Shown here: in pieces, positions 39,591-47,257 of the stretch
Layout of the letters: every line of letters starts with the position of its first letter
Position numbering within the stretch: the stretch's first letter is position 1
From: Verrucomicrobiota bacterium
GTDB taxonomy: Bacteria; Verrucomicrobiota; Verrucomicrobiia; CAIQCK01
Reading direction: 5' to 3'
Length of the DNA: 64,000 nucleotides
NCBI GenBank assembly: GCA_016222825.1
Contig: JACRQF010000002.1
Coordinates: 53,603 to 117,602, forward strand
Translations under genes and position numbers: made by a program
Notes under the pieces: generated by a model
What the model was told of the DNA's origin: nothing
What the model saw: the letters and a program-made list of their open reading frames with translations, nothing else
Database searches by the model: none

Positions 39591-39625
39591 GTTACTGATT
39601 TCTGACTACTGGCCACTGGTCACTT
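39591..39625. repeat. Heptamer array, CCACTGG family
   Basis: GTTACTG, ATTTCTG, ACTACTG, GCCACTG, GTCACTT upstream of the 183-aa start; overlaps the end of the next ORF. Confidence 0.75.
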
Positions 39626-40079
39626 CAAAAATTCCCCGCGCGCGGCACTGAGGTAGAGCCAACCGCAGCCAAGGGGGGGCGCGGCCCGGTCGAGCCAGAC
39701 GGCCCTGTGGCCGCTGAGGGAACTGCGGTCGCTTGCGTTCGGAACAACCGCGCGCGGGGGGGGAAATGGGGGGGGGGGAAGAAAAAGGAAATCGGCGGAT
39801 GACGGGCATCTCCGTTATCGCCGTTGCAACCTGGCTGTGGATGATGGTCAGCAAACGCTCCTGTTCGACAATCCGGTTCATTTCAACAGACGCCTCCATG
39901 CTGGCGCTGGCATAAAAGTGGTGAAGCGCCTGGCCTGTCTGACCGATCCGCTTCAAAGCCGCCGACGACGCCCGCAGCCGGTGGCCGATGGCGTTCAACT
40001 CCGACGCCGCCAGTAACAGCGAAACGCTGAAGGGCTTTTGGGTTTTTGGATTTTGGATTTTGGATTGCGGGACGCCCAT
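39606..40079 (-). CDS. Hypothetical early protein (157 aa)
   Basis: Start taken at MGVPQSKIQNPKTQ; the first residues derive from a heptamer array. The core ASELNAIGHRLRASSAALKR and the following helices look like a genuine helical domain; the last 50 residues are low-complexity and pass through long G-tracts, so the 3' end may be frameshifted in nature or by sequencing. No family recognised. Confidence 0.4.
   Translation of the reverse strand: MGVPQSKIQNPKTQKPFSVSLLLAASELNAIGHRLRASSAALKRIGQTGQALHHFYASASMEASVEMNRIVEQERLLTIIHSQVATAITEMPVIRRFPFSSPPPISPPARGCSERKRPQFPQRPQGRLARPGRAPPWLRLALPQCRARGIFEVTSGQ
39756..39779. repeat. Poly-G tracts
   Basis: Two long runs of G on the plus strand (about 8 and 12 bases, separated by AAAT) inside the 157-aa ORF. 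Such runs are prone to replication slippage and to sequencing error. Confidence 0.85.
40036..40070. repeat. Heptamer array, ATTTTGG family
   Basis: About four units ending ATTTTGG, ATTTTGG, ATTGCGG, at the 5' end of the 157-aa ORF (encodes QNPKTQK). Confidence 0.75.
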
Positions 40080-40234
40080 CTTCCCGCCTTGCTTCCCCGC
40101 GACGGCGCGGGCGGCGCCGGTTTTGCCACTTACCAAACACTTCGCGGACCTCGCAGAAAATGGCCTGCTCTGGTTGGTTCCGCTACTGGCTCCGCCGGAC
40201 TCCCGCCGCCCGCTTTTCTTGGTGTGTATAGCCT

Positions 40235-40819
40235 TCAAAGTCTCTGTTCTATCCTCTTCGCCGCCTGGTCCACGGCATAGACCGCCACCATCGCCGCCAT
40301 CCGCGCCAGATCCCGCCGGCCCCAGCGGGGAGCAATTCCGCACTCCGCATTCCGCACTCCGCATTCCGCGGGCCGTGCCGGCGTCTGTCCACTGGCCACT
40401 GACCCCTGACCACTCGCCACCGAATTGAACCAGCCAAAATGCCAGTCATGCAGCCGCATCACCAGCCGCGGCCGCTTCAGCGCGTCCAGCATCGGCCGAT
40501 CCTGCTTGTCCCGTTTCGGCGCCAGATGCGTCAGCTCGTGGTCCAGGATCGCCTTGCGCCGCGCTTCCGTCGCCGCGTCGAACACCTCGCCGTCCACCAG
40601 GATTTCCGCGTCGCCACGGCCGGCCGTCCGCTGCTTCAGCGGCAGGATCCGCACGCACGCCAGCGCCGTGTAACCGCCAAGCGTCAGCGCCGGCCCGTCC
40701 GAATCCGTGAACACCTTCAGCACGTCGAACCGCACGGCCTCCAGGTCCGGATGCCGCGCCTTCACCACCGCCGCCAGCAGCTCCAAAGTCTTCCCGTCCG
40801 CCTTCTCGTAAGTCTTCAT
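40235..40819 (-). CDS. Putative phage zinc metallopeptidase (194 aa)
   Basis: Start MKTYEKADGKTLELL. The zincin motif HELTH is at 94-98 (KAILDHELTHLAPKRD), with a further histidine in HDWHFGWF near 124-127, as in the putative phage metallopeptidase family. The C-terminal 60 residues are built from heptamer repeats (SVASGQGSVASGQ and AECGVRNAECG), so the folded enzyme ends near residue 135. Its substrate is unknown; it may act on a host or phage protein early in infection. Confidence 0.75.
   Translation of the reverse strand: MKTYEKADGKTLELLAAVVKARHPDLEAVRFDVLKVFTDSDGPALTLGGYTALACVRILPLKQRTAGRGDAEILVDGEVFDAATEARRKAILDHELTHLAPKRDKQDRPMLDALKRPRLVMRLHDWHFGWFNSVASGQGSVASGQTPARPAECGVRNAECGIAPRWGRRDLARMAAMVAVYAVDQAAKRIEQRL
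40335..40369. repeat. Heptamer array, AYTCCGC family, inside the metallopeptidase gene
   Basis: Five strictly alternating units ATTCCGC / ACTCCGC. Confidence 0.95.
40381..40415. repeat. Heptamer array, CCACTGA family, inside the metallopeptidase gene
   Basis: GCGTCTG, TCCACTG, GCCACTG, ACCCCTG, ACCACTC: encodes the SVASGQ repeats of the protein tail. Next to the ATTCCGC array, so two heptamer families adjoin in one gene. Confidence 0.85.
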
Positions 40820-41121
40820 CGGCGCAGCATCCTCTCTCCCCACACGCACAGCCCCCACACCGCCAAGCCCGCCGCAACCACCCCCGCCACCTGCAACTCC
40901 AACGGCCACGGCTGGCCGCTGACCACTGACCACTGACCACTGACCACTAGAAGCTCCAGCGCCACCCGGACAATCACCAGCGCCACGATCACCGGCACCG
41001 GCCCGCCCAGCAGCATCAGCACCCACCAAGGCAGCGGAAAAGCAGTTGGCTTCCTCCTCCTCACATAATCCCACCGCCGCCGAAGAGGCAGCCGCCATGT
41101 CAGGTCCAGTTCGAGGTTCAT
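40816..41121 (-). CDS. Two-helix membrane protein (101 aa)
   Basis: MNLELDLTWRLPLRRRWDY; two hydrophobic segments (PWWVLMLLGGPVPVIVALVI and VAGVVAAGLAVWGLCVWG) joined by VVSGQWSVVSGQPW, a loop encoded by a heptamer array. Both ends are ATGA-coupled. Early membrane protein of unknown role, perhaps superinfection exclusion. Confidence 0.6.
   Translation of the reverse strand: MNLELDLTWRLPLRRRWDYVRRRKPTAFPLPWWVLMLLGGPVPVIVALVIVRVALELLVVSGQWSVVSGQPWPLELQVAGVVAAGLAVWGLCVWGERMLRR
40915..40949. repeat. Heptamer array, CCACTGA family, inside a membrane protein gene
   Basis: GCCGCTG, three exact ACCACTG and ACCACTA. Encodes the loop between two membrane helices. Confidence 0.95.
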
Positions 41122-41435
41122 CGTGCTCCTTCCTCTGTCTTCTGCCCCCTGACCACTGCCCCCTGACCACTGACCACTGCCCCCTGACCACTGACCTCCG
41201 GCTCCTCCGCCGCCCACACCCGCGCCTCGGCCAACTCCGCCATGATCGCCTCGCGGCACGCCTCCAGCCGCGTCTTCTCCCAGCTCGCCAGCGCGTGGAT
41301 CGTCTCCGCCAGCCGCGTCTTCCGCGCCGGCTCCGCCACCACGCACGCCACCGCCGCCAGCTCCCGCACCAGATATAGCCGCTCCACCGGCTGCCACTGC
41401 GCCGTGATCCCTGGAAGCTCCTGTGTCGTGCTCAT
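41118..41435 (-). CDS. Small helical phage protein with repeat-coded tail (105 aa)
   Basis: MSTTQELPGITAQWQPVERL and a helical core to about residue 75; the remaining tail (PEVSGQGAVVSGQGAVVRGQ) is encoded by the ten-unit heptamer array. Stop overlaps the next start (ATGA). Function unknown. Confidence 0.5.
   Translation of the reverse strand: MSTTQELPGITAQWQPVERLYLVRELAAVACVVAEPARKTRLAETIHALASWEKTRLEACREAIMAELAEARVWAAEEPEVSGQGAVVSGQGAVVRGQKTEEGAR
41131..41200. repeat. Longest heptamer array (ten units), CCACTGA/CCCCCTG
   Basis: Ten contiguous 7-bp units, ending in CTG except the last: TCCTCTG, TCTTCTG, CCCCCTG, ACCACTG, CCCCCTG, ACCACTG, ACCACTG, CCCCCTG, ACCACTG, ACCTCCG. Mixes units of the CTCTG and CCACTG families, which suggests they are related. 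Confidence 0.95.
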
Positions 41436-41455
41436 GCTTTGGCCTCAGCGATGCC

Positions 41456-41728
41456 TCAGCTCTTGAACTCCGCGATCTTCAGGAAAAACTTTCCGCCCAC
41501 CAGTTCGCCCAGCCCGCGCGCCACCGCCGCGTCCTCGATCAGCACGCGCACTTCGTCCGAGAGCTGGACCCGCCGCGACTGCGCCATCATCGCCCGCAGC
41601 GCCATCGTATGCACTGCCGGTATTGAAACGATGCTCCGGCCTTCTGCCGGCGATTTAGCCGCGGACGGCTGGGCGGCGGGGATTGTTTTCGGGGAAGCTT
41701 TGCTAGCGTCTTTGTTACGGTTATTCAT
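41456..41728 (-). CDS. First gene of the leftward early operon (90 aa)
   Basis: MNNRNKDASKASPKTIPAAQ; polar N-terminal half, then a compact helical C-terminal part (MMAQSRRVQLSDEVRVLIED). It is the promoter-proximal gene of the long leftward operon, directly after the divergent control region. Could be a DNA-binding early regulator; nothing specific seen. Confidence 0.5.
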   Translation of the reverse strand: MNNRNKDASKASPKTIPAAQPSAAKSPAEGRSIVSIPAVHTMALRAMMAQSRRVQLSDEVRVLIEDAAVARGLGELVGGKFFLKIAEFKS

Positions 41729-41739
41729 AACGCCGCATC

Positions 41740-41768
41740 TTGTAACGCAAGTTGCTACAATGCGTCAA
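41740..41768 (-). promoter_or_regulatory. Putative early leftward promoter with TTGTAAC/GCTACAA operator
   Basis: On the minus strand TTGACG (41768-41763), 17 bp, TTACAA (41745-41740). The bases between form an imperfect palindrome: plus-strand arms TTGTAAC and GCTACAA. The -10 match is poor, so use is inferred from the -35, spacing and the shared TGTAAC box. Confidence 0.45.
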
Positions 41769-41799
41769 CACTTTTTCTCAAATTATTTTCGGCGGCGCA

Positions 41800-41834
41800 T
41801 TGACATCAAGTGTAACAGGTGTAACATAGTGCTA
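41800..41834 (+). promoter_or_regulatory. Promoter of the divergent regulator, likely leaderless
   Basis: TTGACA (41800-41805), 16 bp, TAACAT (41822-41827); the ATG follows 6 bp later at 41834, so transcription would begin at or next to the start codon. Two direct copies of GTGTAACA (41810-41817 and 41819-41826) cover the spacer and -10, and resemble the TTGTAAC arm in the leftward promoter. Confidence 0.6.
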
Positions 41835-42172
41835 TGAGCTATCACAAGAAACCAGAAGACAGGTCTTACCGCAGTGGGTTATCCATCCCGATTCGCGTTA
41901 AGGAAGCGATTGACATCATGCGGGGAGTCACGCCGCGCGCCACCTTCATGGCCGCGGTTCTCAAAGACAGGTGGCACACCTATCTCGACCAACATCCCGA
42001 ACTGGTGGAGACCATTCGGAAAGAAGACCCGGAGATGTTGCTGAATTACGACGAGCGTCAAATGACCGACGCGTTGAGTTTGTGGAGACTCCGCCGCCGC
42101 CCCGCGACCTCGCAAGCCTCTGAGACTGGCAGCCCCGCCCGATCGGCAGCTACCAATCTATCAAAGGCTTGA
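41834..42172 (+). CDS. Divergent phage regulator candidate, ribbon-helix-helix-like (112 aa)
   Basis: MSYHKKPEDRSYRSGLSIPI is followed by RVKEAIDIM, TPRATFMAAVLKDRW, a strand then two helices as in ribbon-helix-helix repressors; the tail is Pro/Ser-rich. It is transcribed away from the early operon and its promoter is leaderless, like the maintenance promoter of phage repressors. No ribosome binding site is present. Candidate lysogeny regulator by position and the shared TGTAAC boxes; family not certain. Confidence 0.5.
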   Translation: MSYHKKPEDRSYRSGLSIPIRVKEAIDIMRGVTPRATFMAAVLKDRWHTYLDQHPELVETIRKEDPEMLLNYDERQMTDALSLWRLRRRPATSQASETGSPARSAATNLSKA

Positions 42173-42246
42173 ACATGGTCCCTCCTTCCTACCCGAAACC
42201 GCCCCGCCGCGCCAAGCTTCTTGCGCAAACCGAGGTGGACCGTAGC

Positions 42247-42264
42247 GCCGGCATCCTTGCCGGC
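42247..42264. repeat. REP-like GC hairpin at the phage-chromosome border
   Basis: GCCGGC, six-base loop, GCCGGC: a short perfect hairpin at the edge of the chromosomal part. Similar GCCGGC palindromes are common intergenic repeats in some GC-rich bacteria. Confidence 0.6.
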
Positions 42265-42537
42265 TCAACCCGCCGTCATCGCATGAAATCTCGAGAAACG
42301 GCCCTTCGCAATGCTTACGCCTCCAGTGAAAGTGACCGCTTTCAGCAGGATGCCAGACGCGATACGGGAAGTGCCGTTGGAACTCGGTGCAGTTCCCAAT
42401 CCAACTGCCAAGCTGACCACAGCGTGAGGCACGCTATCAGATGAGTTAGTAGAACTTGGAGCGGGTTGCTGCGCGACCATGGTGCAGGCAGCAAGACAGA
42501 AAACGGCTGTGGCGGTAGTGAATAACGTGCGGCTCAT
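42265..42537 (-). CDS. Small exported lipoprotein (90 aa)
   Basis: MSRTLFTTATAVFCLAAC with lipobox LAAC (Cys18), then QQPAPSSTNSSDSVP, a Ser/Ala-rich mature part. GGAGGA lies at good spacing before the start at 42537. Its 3' end runs into the hairpin at 42247, and the last residues look atypical, so the gene may be truncated near the phage border. First chromosomal gene on this side. An opposite-strand ORF here is less convincing. Confidence 0.5.
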   Translation of the reverse strand: MSRTLFTTATAVFCLAACTMVAQQPAPSSTNSSDSVPHAVVSLAVGLGTAPSSNGTSRIASGILLKAVTFTGGVSIAKGRFSRFHAMTAG

Positions 42538-42613
42538 GACATCCTCCGCTTGATTCCGCGCCGGATTATACGCCGACGCCCTGCGGAGGCAACATTGGGT
42601 TTGGACCCCCGTC

Positions 42614-43798
42614 TCAGCCTTTGCTGACTGAGTGCGCCTTTGCCAGCTTCTCCGCTGCTTCGCGCAGCGTGTTCATCCGCTTGGCGAAGACGAAACGGAG
42701 CCTCTGCCGGCCGAGCGCGCGGTCGTGATAGAAACTGCTGCCGGGCACTGCGGCGACGCCGGCGCGCTCGACGAGCTGTCGTGCGAACGTCACGTCGTCG
42801 GGGCAGCCGAAGCCGGCGATGTCGGTCATGATGTAGTAAGCGCCGCGCGGCGTGAAGCAGCGGAAGCCCGCCGATTCCAGCGCAGCCAGCATGAAGTCGC
42901 GCTTCTCCACATACTCGCTAGCCAAGCCCTCGTAGTAGTCGCGACCGAAGCCGAGCGCCGTCGTCACACCCTCCTGCAATGGCGCGGGCGCGCCCACCGT
43001 CAGGAAGTCGTGGACCTTGCGGATGGCGTTGGTGAGGCGCGGCGGCGCTATGACCCAGCCGACGCGCCAGCCGGTGGCGCTGTAGGTCTTGCTCGCGGCG
43101 TTGATCGTGATGGTCTGCTCCGCCATGCCCGGCAGCGTCGCCATGCTGACGTGCTGGAGACCGTCGTAGATGACGTGTTCGTAAATCTCGTCCGTCACCG
43201 CCACGACGCCCCATTGCTGGCAGAGCTTCGCGATGGCCGCCAGTTCCTCGCGCGAGAAAACCTTGCCGGTCGGGTTGTTCGGCGTGTTGATGATGATCGC
43301 CTTGGTGCGCTCGTTGAACGCCGCGGCCAGCTCGCGCTCGTCGAAGGTCCAGTCCGGCTCGCGCAGTGTGACGTAGCGCGGCGTCGCGCCGGAGAGGATG
43401 CCGTCGGGGCCGTAGTTTTCGTAGAACGGCTCGAAGACCACGATCTCGTCGCCGGGATTGATGATCGCCATCAACGACGAGATCATCGCCTCGGTCGAGC
43501 CGCAGGTGACGGTGATCATCGTCTCCGGGTCCGCCTCGATGCCTGGATACCATTTCACTTTCGCGGCGATGGCGTCGCGGAGGCGCTTGGCGCCCCAGGT
43601 GATTGCGTATTGGTTGATGTCGCCGGCAATGGCGTCCATCGCGGCGCGTTTCATCGCTTCCGGCGCGGGGAAGTCGGGGAAGCCTTGCGCGAGGTTGATG
43701 GCGCGGTGCTGCTGCGCCAGCCGCGTCATACCGCGAATGACGGACTCGGTGAAGCCTTCGACGCGATGGGAGATCAACGAACGGTTGGTGGTTGTCAT
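42614..43798 (-). CDS. Pyridoxal-phosphate aminotransferase, class I/II (394 aa)
   Basis: Fold type I aminotransferase. Motifs: INLAQGFPDFPAP near residue 34, cofactor contacts TCGSTEAM (98-105) and NTPNNPTGKV (171-180), DEIYEH (203-208), Schiff-base Lys237 in AASKTYSATGWRVGW. This pattern is that of the branch including methionine/kynurenine-type transaminases (YbdL, MtnE-like). The substrate cannot be fixed from sequence. It ends the leftward unit after xseA, with 8 bp between them. Confidence 0.9.
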   Translation of the reverse strand: MTTTNRSLISHRVEGFTESVIRGMTRLAQQHRAINLAQGFPDFPAPEAMKRAAMDAIAGDINQYAITWGAKRLRDAIAAKVKWYPGIEADPETMITVTCGSTEAMISSLMAIINPGDEIVVFEPFYENYGPDGILSGATPRYVTLREPDWTFDERELAAAFNERTKAIIINTPNNPTGKVFSREELAAIAKLCQQWGVVAVTDEIYEHVIYDGLQHVSMATLPGMAEQTITINAASKTYSATGWRVGWVIAPPRLTNAIRKVHDFLTVGAPAPLQEGVTTALGFGRDYYEGLASEYVEKRDFMLAALESAGFRCFTPRGAYYIMTDIAGFGCPDDVTFARQLVERAGVAAVPGSSFYHDRALGRQRLRFVFAKRMNTLREAAEKLAKAHSVSKG

Positions 43799-43806
43799 GG
43801 GAAGTT

Positions 43807-45168
43807 CTACGCCACGTCCGATTCGATTTCGCCTTCGCGCAGCCGCGTGCGGATGCGCTCGCCTTTGCGGACTTGGGCCGCCGACGTGAGCACCTTGCCG
43901 TCGCTGGTGCGTGCGGTGATGCTGTAGCCGCGGTTCAGGACGTTCTGCGGACTCAGCAAGGCCAGCCGGCCGCTCAGTTCTTTCAGCGCGTGCTGTCGCT
44001 CCTGCCGCCAGCTTTTCATTGCGTGTGCTTGTCGCTCAGCCAAGTTCTCCAGCCGCTGGCGATATTGTGCGACACGCGCCGTCGGGCTGAGCCGCGCCAA
44101 CTGTTCACGGAACACTTCGAGCCGGCCCCGCCGCGCGCTGAGCCATTGCCCGGCAGCATTCTCGATGGAAGCCAGCGCGTCGTCCACGCGCTGTTGATAC
44201 TGTCGCACCAGCTCGGCCGGCCGGCGGAAGACGTAACTCGTCGCCGCCAGTTCCAGCCGATGCTTGAGCGAGTCGAGCGCCGTTTCCGTCTCGCGCTCCA
44301 GCCGCTGGCCGAGAGCCGCGACGGTTTCGGCAAGCTCCAGCCGCTGTTTCACGACCAGTTCCGCCGCCGCGCTCGGCGTCGGCGCGCGCAGGTCGGCGAC
44401 GAAGTCGCAGATGGTGAAGTCAATCTCATGCCCGACGGCCGAGATCGTCGGAATCTTCGAGCGGGCCACGGCGCGCGCGACGACCTCCTCGTTGAACGCC
44501 CAGAGGTCCTCGATGGAGCCGCCGCCGCGCGTGACAATCAGCACGTCCAGCGGCAGGCGGCCGGATGCGTCCAGCGCGTTGAGTTCATCCACCGCCGCCG
44601 CGATCTCCGCCGCCGCGCCGTCGCCTTGCACGCGCGCCGGGGCGATGACGATGTGGATGTTCGGGAAGCGGCGCTCGATGATGTTCAGGATGTCGCGGAT
44701 GGCCGCGCCGGTGGACGAGGTGACGATGCCGATGTGCTCCGGATACGCCGGGACCGGCTTCTTGCGCGCCGCCTCGAACAATCCCTCCGCCGCCAGCTTC
44801 TGCTTGAGCTGCTCGAACGCAAGCTGCAACGCGCCGTAACCCTTCGGCTCCATCCGTCGTGCGATGAGTTGATATTGTCCGCGCGCCTCATAGACGCTGA
44901 GTTCGCCGAACGCCATGACCTGCAAGCCGTCGCCAAGCTTGAACTTCAACGACGCCGCGTTGCCGCGGAACATGACGACCGAAAGCTGCGCGCCGGCGTC
45001 CTTGAGCGTGAAGTAGAGGTGCCCGCTCGCCTGCGCGCGGAAGTTGGAGATCTCACCCTCGACCCAGACCTCGCCGATCTCAGTCTCCAGCACCTCGCGA
45101 ACCTCGCGCGTCAGTTCCGTGACGGTATAGACCTTCGGCTGCGCCGGCGTTATGGCGTCGGCCGTCAT
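43807..45168 (-). CDS. xseA: Exodeoxyribonuclease VII large subunit
   Basis: Degrades single-stranded DNA from both ends together with XseB. N-terminal OB-fold domain (YTVTELTREVREVLE, ASGHLYFTLKDAGAQLSVVM), then the catalytic domain with IGIVTSSTGAAIRD and DVLIVTRGGGSIEDLWAFNEE, and the long coiled coil that binds the small subunit. Length 453 matches the usual 400-460. Start set at MTADAITPAQPKV; an in-frame GTG at 45234 would add 22 residues. No xseB nearby. Confidence 0.93.
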   Translation of the reverse strand: MTADAITPAQPKVYTVTELTREVREVLETEIGEVWVEGEISNFRAQASGHLYFTLKDAGAQLSVVMFRGNAASLKFKLGDGLQVMAFGELSVYEARGQYQLIARRMEPKGYGALQLAFEQLKQKLAAEGLFEAARKKPVPAYPEHIGIVTSSTGAAIRDILNIIERRFPNIHIVIAPARVQGDGAAAEIAAAVDELNALDASGRLPLDVLIVTRGGGSIEDLWAFNEEVVARAVARSKIPTISAVGHEIDFTICDFVADLRAPTPSAAAELVVKQRLELAETVAALGQRLERETETALDSLKHRLELAATSYVFRRPAELVRQYQQRVDDALASIENAAGQWLSARRGRLEVFREQLARLSPTARVAQYRQRLENLAERQAHAMKSWRQERQHALKELSGRLALLSPQNVLNRGYSITARTSDGKVLTSAAQVRKGERIRTRLREGEIESDVA

Positions 45169-45339
45169 GTCGAATTCATCTTGTCCGGCGTTGTTCACGG
45201 CGCTGACGCTACCATAGCCGCCGCGCCCTGTCACGGTGGCGGTCCGTATTCAGGGATTGACTTCGCTTGGCATCGGAGTATATCGGCAGTCCATCAACGC
45301 CAGCATTTGCCAACAGCCAACGCCAACCGAAAGCACGCC

Positions 45340-46680
45340 ATGAACACAAACATGAACCGCCGCAGTTTTCTGAAGACCACCGCCACCGCCAGCGCCGCCC
45401 TCGCGATGCCCGCCATCTCCAGCGCCGCTGACGCCAACAAGCCGGCCCTGCTCGGCGGCACGCCCGTCCACAAAGGCGGCTGGATGGCCTGGCCGCAGTG
45501 GCGCGAGGAATGGGAGCCGAAGATGATGGAGGTCTATCGCAGCCGGAAGTGGTTCCGCCTCTCCGGCCCGCACGTGCCGGAGTTCGAGAAGGCATGGGCC
45601 GAAATGCTCGGCGCGAAGAAAGCTCTCGGCGTCGCCAGCGGCACCACTTCGCTCATCGTCGGCCTGCACGTCATGGACGTGGACGCCGGCGACGAGGTCA
45701 TCTGTTCGCCCTACACTTTCATCGCCACCTACAACGCCATCCTCGCCAACGCCGCGCTGCCGGTGTTCGCCGACACCGACCCGGCAACGCTCACGATGTG
45801 TCCGAAGAGCATTGAGAGCCGCATCACCGAACGCACGCGCGCCATCATGCCGGTCCACATCTACGGCATGCCGTGCGACATGGACCCAATCAACGCCATC
45901 GCCAAGAAACACAAGCTCGCGGTCGTCGAGGACGCCTGCCAGGCGTGGCTCGGCGAATACAAGGGCCGCAAGTGCGGCACGCTCGGCGACGTGGGCGGGT
46001 TCAGTTTCCAGGAGTCCAAACACATCCCCTCCGGCGAAGGCGGCGCCATCACCAGCATGAGCGAGGACATCATTGACCGCTGCAACGCCTACCACAACTG
46101 CGGCCGGTCGTGCGGCAACTTCAAGGGCACCGGCAGCTTCACTCGCGGCATGAACTATCGCATGACGCAGTTCCAAGCCATGCTCCTGCTCCAGCAGTTC
46201 GACAAGCTGAAGGAGCAGACCGCCATCCGCCAAGCCAACGCCGCCCATCTCAGCGCCAACCTAGGCAAGATTCCCGGCATCACGCCCATCCGTTTGCCGG
46301 AGAACAGCAAGCCCTCGTGGCATCTCTACCCGTTCATCTACAACGCGGAGCAGTTCAACGGCCTGCCACGCGACCGGTTCATGGAAGCCCTGCGCGCCGA
46401 AGGCGTGCCGTGTTCCAGCCCGTATCGCGAGCAGTATTACGACGGCCTGCTCGATGAGGCGATCAACTCGCGCGGCTACAAGCGCCTCTGGAGCGCCGAC
46501 CGCCTGAAAGCCTACCGCGAGAGCTTCAAGGACCTGAAGGGCAACAAGCAGGCCTGTGAGACAATGGTCGCGATCAGCCAGAACATGCTCCTGGCCAACC
46601 GCGGCGCGATGGACGAAATCCTCGAAGCAATCCGGAAGATTCAGGCGAACAGCGCCGCACTGTTGGCGAAGAAGGCATAA
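45340..46680 (+). CDS. Tat-exported DegT/DnrJ/EryC1-family aminotransferase (446 aa)
   Basis: N-terminal twin-arginine signal (MNRRSFLKTTATASAALAMP). Family core: GVASGTTSLIVGL (97-109), SPYTFIAT (123-130), VVEDACQA with Asp198, PLP Lys227 in SFQESKHIPSGEGG. Members make amino sugars or act as regulators. A Tat leader on a PLP enzyme of this family is common in Planctomycetes-Verrucomicrobia and unusual elsewhere. Substrate unknown. Divergent from xseA. Confidence 0.88.
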   Translation: MNTNMNRRSFLKTTATASAALAMPAISSAADANKPALLGGTPVHKGGWMAWPQWREEWEPKMMEVYRSRKWFRLSGPHVPEFEKAWAEMLGAKKALGVASGTTSLIVGLHVMDVDAGDEVICSPYTFIATYNAILANAALPVFADTDPATLTMCPKSIESRITERTRAIMPVHIYGMPCDMDPINAIAKKHKLAVVEDACQAWLGEYKGRKCGTLGDVGGFSFQESKHIPSGEGGAITSMSEDIIDRCNAYHNCGRSCGNFKGTGSFTRGMNYRMTQFQAMLLLQQFDKLKEQTAIRQANAAHLSANLGKIPGITPIRLPENSKPSWHLYPFIYNAEQFNGLPRDRFMEALRAEGVPCSSPYREQYYDGLLDEAINSRGYKRLWSADRLKAYRESFKDLKGNKQACETMVAISQNMLLANRGAMDEILEAIRKIQANSAALLAKKA

Positions 46681-46731
46681 CAAACGGATTGGCCAGAACC
46701 GTGAATCAGCCTGAGGACCAGGAGGTCTGTT

Positions 46732-47214
46732 GTGTCCTTTGATCTGACTGTTCATTTCCCAAAGGAGCGCATGCCCAGTCCGCAGCAATGGCAGGCTGCC
46801 ATCGCCGACCGGGGGTTTCCGCTCAAGATCAATACCAATCTCGATATCGTCACGCTGAAGGGGGTTCTCCCATGTGAGTATCAGGGCAAGCCGGGTGGCT
46901 TCGAGTCTCTCTACTCCGTCCTCAGTTTAGATGACTTGCGCTACCTTGAAATCCCCGAGTCGTCCCCATGTAAGATCATGTTCTCGGCGCATTCGCCGAG
47001 GGAGGAATTCCTCGGCGCCGTCATCGCGGCGGCGGTCTTGGCGGAGATGACAGGCGGTTTGCTCATGGACCCGCAGGAAGGCAAAACACATGAGGGCGCA
47101 GAAGCGATCGCGTGGGCCAGAGAACTTGAAAGGACGCATGAAAACCCCGCCGCAATCCCGCGAGGCGGAAACCCTGAATTCAAGTCCCCGAAACCTTGGT
47201 GGAGGTTTTGGTAA
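46732..47214 (+). CDS. Conserved hypothetical protein (160 aa)
   Basis: GTG start at 46732 after AGGAGG. SFDLTVHFPKERMPSPQQW at the N-terminus, no signal peptide, ends KSPKPWWRFW. Alpha/beta composition; no family recognised. Independent gene 51 bp after the DegT aminotransferase. Confidence 0.6.
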   Translation: MSFDLTVHFPKERMPSPQQWQAAIADRGFPLKINTNLDIVTLKGVLPCEYQGKPGGFESLYSVLSLDDLRYLEIPESSPCKIMFSAHSPREEFLGAVIAAAVLAEMTGGLLMDPQEGKTHEGAEAIAWARELERTHENPAAIPRGGNPEFKSPKPWWRFW

Positions 47215-47257
47215 CCAAGCTGCCCCATAGGCATCGGGTTTATCGAACTCGGAACTT

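Noticed and set aside
13937..41200. CRISPR array
   Set aside because: The repeats are 7 bp, degenerate and contiguous without spacers, and no cas gene is present.
42169..42444. Plus-strand ORF of about 90 codons after the regulator
   Set aside because: Overlaps the opposite-strand lipoprotein gene, which has a strong ribosome site; its sequence runs through a GC hairpin repeat and shows no domain.
43792..45339. Extension of the DegT aminotransferase frame far upstream (962-codon ORF)
   Set aside because: The upstream part is antisense to xseA and has shadow composition; the Tat signal begins at 45340.
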